This document shows positions 59,402-64,000 of a stretch of DNA of 64,000 bases, one piece after another. Positions within the stretch are counted from its first letter, which is position 1. Each line of letters opens with the position of its first letter. Both the position numbers and the translations under genes were made by a program. This DNA comes from Diphasiastrum complanatum (Eukaryota; Streptophyta; Lycopodiopsida; Lycopodiales; Lycopodiaceae): the NCBI GenBank assembly GCA_029204225.1, contig CM055096.1, forward strand, positions 46,161,346 to 46,225,345, read 5' to 3'. The notes below the pieces were generated by a model. The model worked only from the letters and a program-made list of their open reading frames with translations. It had not been told where the DNA came from and made no database searches.

Positions 59402-61000
59402 CTAGTATAGCTTTTCTTGAACTTGGAGATCCAAAAAATTCAATGAAGCAAGATAGCATTTCAAGCAAAGGAAGAGAAGCATATATGAATGTGTTGTAGT
59501 AGATACAACATGAAAGATGCCCCTCTTTGCCATGTAAGGTGAGCCATAAAGACTCGGCCATGCATCAGATCTTCTTGAAATCATATGAAGAAGAAACTCC
59601 TCCTCACACATTGGCCCCATCATAACTTGAATACCTTCAAAAAGGATAACTTGTGATGCTTCTTGAGAAGCCTTGATCTCGGCCACTTCCAAGATTGAAT
59701 CTTCATGCAATATGACATCTCTATTCACGATCACATTTGAAATAGAGAGTGTAAAGACACTAAAGGCCTCCTTGATGGATGAGTATCCAATCATGATCCA
59801 TGAGCTTGGATCATCCTTCCTTCTTGTTTCCAAGGGAATATGTGCAAAGCAAGCACTACCAAGTTCACTAAGGTGATCAACCTTAGGCTTCATCTTGAAT
59901 AAAACTTCATATGGTGCTATTCCTTCAAGAGCTCCAATACTCCTCAAAACATTGATCTTCAATGAGAATTTCTTCTCAACATATGCTTTGAATAATAAGG
60001 AATAATCATACACCATGATACTTGAAGAGAGAAGATATGTGCATCTTGTGTAATCCTCATCCTTTGAAATATTGGAAATATAAGAAACATCAAGAGAGTT
60101 TGCACTCTCACTTGGATCCAATTTGTAGATGCCTTCAAATCTTGATCCATATGCAAGGATCTCACCATCCTTCTTAATCACACAATTGTCAATATTGAAA
60201 TTGACATCAAAGCCACTATCAAGAAGTTGGCCAACACTTAAGATGTTTTTTGTAAGCTTTGGGACAAAAAGAACATTGTTGAGAAAGAGATCTTTAGAAG
60301 ATGCAAGCTTCAAGGGAATAATCCCTACTCCTTCAATATTGCACTCATGCTTACTTGCAAAGTATATGGTCTTCTTGACTCCATCATAAGGCATAATAGA
60401 TGAAAAAAAGTTCTTGGAGCCACACATATGTGAAGATGCTCCACTATCAATATACCATGAGTCATCCTTGTTGAAGGTGGAAGAGGAGAAGCTTGATGCC
60501 ATAAGAGAGCCTTCTCCATCACTTGCAATATAGTCTTCTTTCTCAGTGGTGATGTTGGCTTGATTGAGTTGATTCTTCTTCTTGAAGCAATTGGTGGCAT
60601 AATGGCCTTTCTTGCCACAATAAAAGCACTTGATCATCTTCTTCTTGAGATTTGAATTAGAAGCATGAGAGGTATCCTCCTCCTCTCCATCTTGGTCTTT
60701 AGATTTGTTATTAGAGAAGTGATGGTGTTGCTTCTTACTCCTCTCTTTGTGCTTGGCAAATAGAACTTTGCCATCATCATGATTGAGTGATAGCTTGTCC
60801 ATCCTCAAGAGTTTGTACTCTTGTCTTGATTCTTCAGAAATAAGCACACTTTGAAGGGCCTCCAAACTTGGTAGCTCCTCCTTAATAGCATAGGATTGGA
60901 CAAGGTTGTCATATTCATCTCTCAAGCCATTGAGAATGACTTGGACTAGCTCACTTTGATTGATTGAGTCACCAATACATGCAAGCTCTCTATGAATATG
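59402..61000 (-). pseudogene. Gag-protease-integrase remnant of the deleted copia
   Basis: A 507-codon frame ends at 59402; in-frame gag coding also extends upstream towards the LTR (ELACIGDSINQSELVQVILN). It carries gag, the zinc knuckle CFYCGKKGHYATNC and protease WYIDSGASSHM, all with intact key residues. After the protease the usual GAG-pre-integrase and integrase core are missing: sequence jumps to APYEVLFKMKPKVDHL, the integrase C-terminal part. The product could bind RNA and cut protein but not integrate or copy. Confidence 0.88.
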
Positions 61001-61018
61001 CGAGATCCATGAGTATAT

Positions 61019-61805
61019 TGTTGAATTTCACACGTGTGGATTGTCCACTACATGTACTTGTGACTCCTAAGGTGTGTAGATGCACCAAGATCAAGACTAG
61101 ATTGAGATTCAAGATCTATCTTTGATTCTATGGCAAAAACACACTACTACATGCATTCAATCACTTCCAACTCTCACTCACACGTGTGGGAATTGTTCCA
61201 AAAGTATTCTAAGTAAAAACAAGTTGCTCTCCTCGGGTAGAGAGAGAAAGCTAGAAATTCAATGACACTCAAAATCCACTCAATCTCAAAATCAATTAGA
61301 TCCAAAAGGAGGAGTACAATGATACTAATAGATTCATGAGCTACCACTATGCTTAACTATGATTGGATCACACTTTGCCACCTCTTAATCCTATTGGACC
61401 ATTGATCCATGCAACTCTAAATTCTATTGGACTATATTCAAGCACACCTCAATTTTCTATTGGACCTCACAAGGTTCCACCTCTAAATCCTATTGGACCT
61501 CTTAAGCTTCATCAAACAAAAGCATGACACTTGTCTACACTCTAATTGGCACAAGTTTGGCTCTATTTTTGCTCAATATTGGCATTACAAGTGGAAATGG
61601 ATAATTTGCCATCTATGCCAAATTTGACCCTATCAACATCCTACATCTAAATGCTTGACTATGAAATTCTATGAGACCCCTAGATCAAACATTTTGATTT
61701 ACTTTACAATTCTCCACACGTGGGAACATCCTCCACACATGTGAGATTCACTTACAAACTTCTATCATAAAAAATACCAAGCCAGATTTTTGCCAATTTC
61801 CCACA
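61019..61805 (-). repeat. 5' LTR of the deleted copia
   Basis: 787 bp. It contains ACACGTGTGG motifs near its left edge (about 61030) and in the middle, as the other LTR does. Confidence 0.92.
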
Positions 61806-61810
61806 ATTAT

Positions 61811-62955
61811 AGGAATTACTTAGCTGATTTCATTTCCAGTAAAATCCTATGGTGAATTATATTCAAAAGATCATACTTGTATGGTTTCACCTACTAGTAG
61901 ATGATTTTTGTGTATCAGATATTCAGCCTAGGTATAGGACAAAAATGAAATTGTTTTTGACTTTTTCCTGCAATAATTAGTTTTAAACATTTACTAATGT
62001 CGTTACGTCTTTTGTGTACCTTAGCTGAAAAGATTTTCAAGGAACTGAAAATTCTAAGGAGGGAAGAAGAGTGGACATCAAAGGTAGTAAGTGTGGTCGG
62101 GAAATGTATTTCGCAGTTATGATTTTCCTAAAACCTAGTAAATAATTGCTTGATACTGGTTATTAATTTCTTGGATAGAATTCATTCAATTGAATTCGTA
62201 ACCAATATTTTTGTAACCATTGAGTTATCCGCAGTTTTGGATGTCAATTGTGATGTTGGAAGTGGAATCTGGTAGCTTGTCCCTAAATTTGATGCATCAG
62301 TAGAGGATTCGAAGCTTGTCAATAACCAGAAAGATTCAGAGTGTAATAGTGAACCATGTTAATTCTTCTGCTTAGATCACAGGGTTAGATGTGGATTTGT
62401 GGTATCCATTTGATAGGCATGCTAGTCATCCAAATAAATGGATTCTCCAGTGTTTGGAAACAAGAGATAATTTCCTATAGTGATTGTAGGACAGCTAGAT
62501 GATCAGTGGATATCTAGAATATCAAATAAGACAATTAAGAGTTTTCTGGAAGATAAGATGATGGTATGGGACATCAGTAATTTTGGAAAGAGAACTCTAG
62601 GACTATAAAGATCTAATGATCAATGGTGTGTTTAGTACCTAGTCGCGATATGGGAAAGAAAAAGTCCATTTGATCAAATGTGGGGTATTTTGGAAAATTT
62701 TGAAGTTTATTCTAGATCCCAATGTGGTATCTCATTATTTACAAAATCAAAAGCCCTCAAATCTATTTCTCGCTTTCTTAATTAATCCTTTACTTCTTAT
62801 CATTTCTCGAATATTGATAATGTTCTATGTTATATTATAACACCACCGGACTGACTAGCTTTGAAAACTTGTTCCAATTTTCAACAGTAACAAAGAAGTT
62901 GAAAAATTTGATGACAGGTTCCATGGCTTGTCCTTATCAAAAGCTACAACAATGA
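61811..62955 (+). other. Region upstream of the methyltransferase relic
   Basis: May contain decayed exons. One candidate lies at about 62023-62085 between TTAG and GTAGTAAG (EKIFKELKILRREEEWTSK). Others lie in 62230-62750, where stretches such as GQLDDQWISRISNKTIKSFL and IWERKSPFDQMWG are open between stops. These would be the catalytic and target-recognition parts of the methyltransferase but are too broken to prove. Confidence 0.35.
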
Positions 62956-63381
62956 ATTAGTCATCTTGTTGAAATTTTTTCATACTCAGCAGATTGGGTT
63001 TTAGATTTGTTTAGCGGTAGCAGCACTACAAGCGCATGCGCTGTGCAAAAACGCAGACATGTTGATGTTGTAAAATTAGATTCTAACTTAGTAGAGTTTG
63101 TAAAACTACGAATGAAGTCTATCTCAGTTTTGCTTGATAAATTAAATGAGATAGGAAAGTCTATACAATCTGACGAAGACTCTATAATTCCACTATCGAA
63201 GGAAGCACAAGCTCCCACTAGTGGGAAAGTGGATGATACATGGGAGTTTGCAAATGTACTTGTTCAAGATTATAATATTGTAACTATAGAGGAAACTGTG
63301 GAAGAGGTTGCCATTGTTTCTATTAAGGTTCCTCCAGAAAAGCCCAAAGATGTCAATGACCTTGATGACTTTTGGGAATAG
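62956..63381 (+). pseudogene. DNA amino-methyltransferase-like C-terminal part
   Basis: Reads HLVEIFSYSADWVLDLFSGS, then STTSACAVQKRRHVDVVKLD and NLVEFVKLRM, to a TAG at 63379-63381. A P/L..I..FS..DWVLDPFxGSGTT..AA block is the AdoMet-binding motif I of bacterial-type N4-cytosine / N6-adenine DNA methyltransferases. In the beta class it lies C-terminal, as here. The second glycine of GSGTT is Ser, and the frame upstream is stopped, so the copy is probably dead. The last 60 residues are acidic and unrelated to the catalytic domain. This enzyme class is rare in eukaryotes, reported for example in bdelloid rotifers and a liverwort. Confidence 0.7.
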
Positions 63382-63552
63382 TATACTCATCTGACTATTT
63401 TAAATATATGAATATCAAACTTTTATGGCATGAAGTTTTTAAATTCATTTATATTTTTTATATTATTTGCTAATAGAATATTTTCAAATATTTTGAAATT
63501 TATTTTTCAATGTTACTCTATAAGATAAATTACTAAATATTTATTTTAATGA

Positions 63553-63909
63553 ATGCCAGTATTTTTGAAGAACCTGCGGGAGGTATGGAAATTATGGCCA
63601 GAGTTCCACACATCAAACACCATACTTGTAGATGATAAATGCTACAAGTTATTAAAAAACAACTATGAGGACTGCTTGGCCATAAAATCTTTTGACTCTT
63701 CCGTAGAGTTCAATGTTGAAATAGCCCCCTAGTATTTGAAGGAGGTTCAGTACCCATGGCTCATGGGCTGGATTGATGCGCGAATCCCTATCGCCTTTAC
63801 TAGAAGAAACTCTTTGTTCGATTGTGAGGACGATATGTCCTCTCTTGTTGTGAATTACTTTGTTGAGGTCGAAGGGTACTCCTACCGCTTCGACCCCCCT
63901 ACAGACTAG
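63553..63909 (+). pseudogene. FCP1/NIF-type HAD phosphatase C-terminal relic
   Basis: Reads PVFLKNLREVWKLWPEFHTS then NTILVDDKCYKLLKNN. This matches the end of FCP1-homology phosphatases (LK.L..VW......NTLLVDD.PYK...NP), the DD pair being HAD motif IV. An in-frame TAG lies at 63730-63732; the frame is otherwise open to TAG at 63907-63909, with a C-terminal extension of unknown kind. An acceptor-like TGCCAG at 63554-63559 could mark an exon start. N-terminal motif DXDXT is not present. It lies 170 bp after the methyltransferase relic on the same strand. Confidence 0.6.
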
Positions 63910-64000
63910 ATTTGAAGAGCCCAACTCAGGCTGCAACTAATTTTCTGTACATGTTACATATTCAAAAAATCAATATACGATATATCAAAAAGATTTGAAC

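Larger units (their letters stand above)
57897..61805 (-). mobile_element. Internally deleted Ty1/copia element with both LTRs
   Basis: 3909 bp with two LTRs (TGTTGAATTTC ... TCACA) and a 5-bp target duplication ATTAT (57892-57896 and 61806-61810). The 5' LTR joins directly to the middle of gag: primer site and gag start are gone. Most of integrase, all recognisable RT and RNase H are gone as well. A polypurine tract (GAGGAGGAG, minus strand) remains next to the 3' LTR. It cannot move by itself and, without a primer site, may not move at all. Confidence 0.93.

Overview
This is nuclear DNA from a land plant with a large, transposon-filled genome. Evidence: GT-AG introns, plant-type Ty1/copia and Ty3/gypsy elements with initiator-Met-tRNA primer sites (TGGTATCAGAGC), an L1-type LINE, a hAT-type MITE, and a plant-specific DUF3537 membrane protein gene whose first intron is 8.95 kb and full of transposon debris. 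Such introns are common in gymnosperms and ferns, but the species cannot be fixed from the sequence. There are no bacterial-style operons, CRISPR arrays, rRNA or tRNA genes.

Layout. (1) 0.66-11.2 kb, plus strand: four-exon DUF3537 gene, 450 codons after splicing; intron 1 holds a copia RNase H relic, a fold-back element, minisatellites, a hAT MITE with 8-bp target duplications and a copia 5' fragment. (2) 11.2-14.0 kb: AT-rich, no gene. (3) 14.3-18.0 kb, minus: decayed Ty3/gypsy chromovirus. (4) 18.0-21.8 kb, plus: PPT, LTR and decayed gag-protease of another gypsy-like element. (5) 21.8-25.3 and 35.3-38.9 kb: two copies of one non-autonomous LTR element (family A here), next to copies of a second repeat (R1). 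(6) 26.3-26.7 kb, minus: transposase-like fragment with no start codon. (7) 27.3-30.3 kb: a duplicated repeat, one copy split by a 5'-truncated LINE. (8) 31.0-31.9 kb, minus: intact two-exon gene for a secreted Pro/His/Ser-rich protein, with a TATA box. (9) 39.3-43.9 kb: a 171-bp GA microsatellite, relic exons with a duplicated terminal exon, and a perfect hairpin. (10) 43.9-49.7 kb, minus: complete, apparently recent copia element with one open 1316-codon frame. (11) 51.6-52.9 kb: higher-order tandem repeat whose monomers are hairpins. (12) 53.3-56.0 kb: spliced genes of unknown function, at least one broken. (13) 56.45-56.97 kb, minus: broken histone H3/CENH3-like gene with a polyproline tail. 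(14) 57.3-61.8 kb: an LTR with primer site, and behind it an internally deleted copia element with matching LTRs and TSD. (15) 62.2-63.9 kb: C-terminal relic of a bacterial-type DNA amino-methyltransferase, then a relic of an FCP1-type phosphatase.

Two host genes look functional: the DUF3537 gene and the small secreted-protein gene. The copia element at 43.9-49.7 kb looks autonomous; the family A copies and the deleted copia lack pol functions and would depend on such a donor. The insertions are nested and can be ordered in time. The least explained part is 51.6-63.9 kb, where a hairpin satellite and fragments of nucleic-acid-related genes (histone-fold, methyltransferase, phosphatase, unknown nuclear-type protein) lie together.
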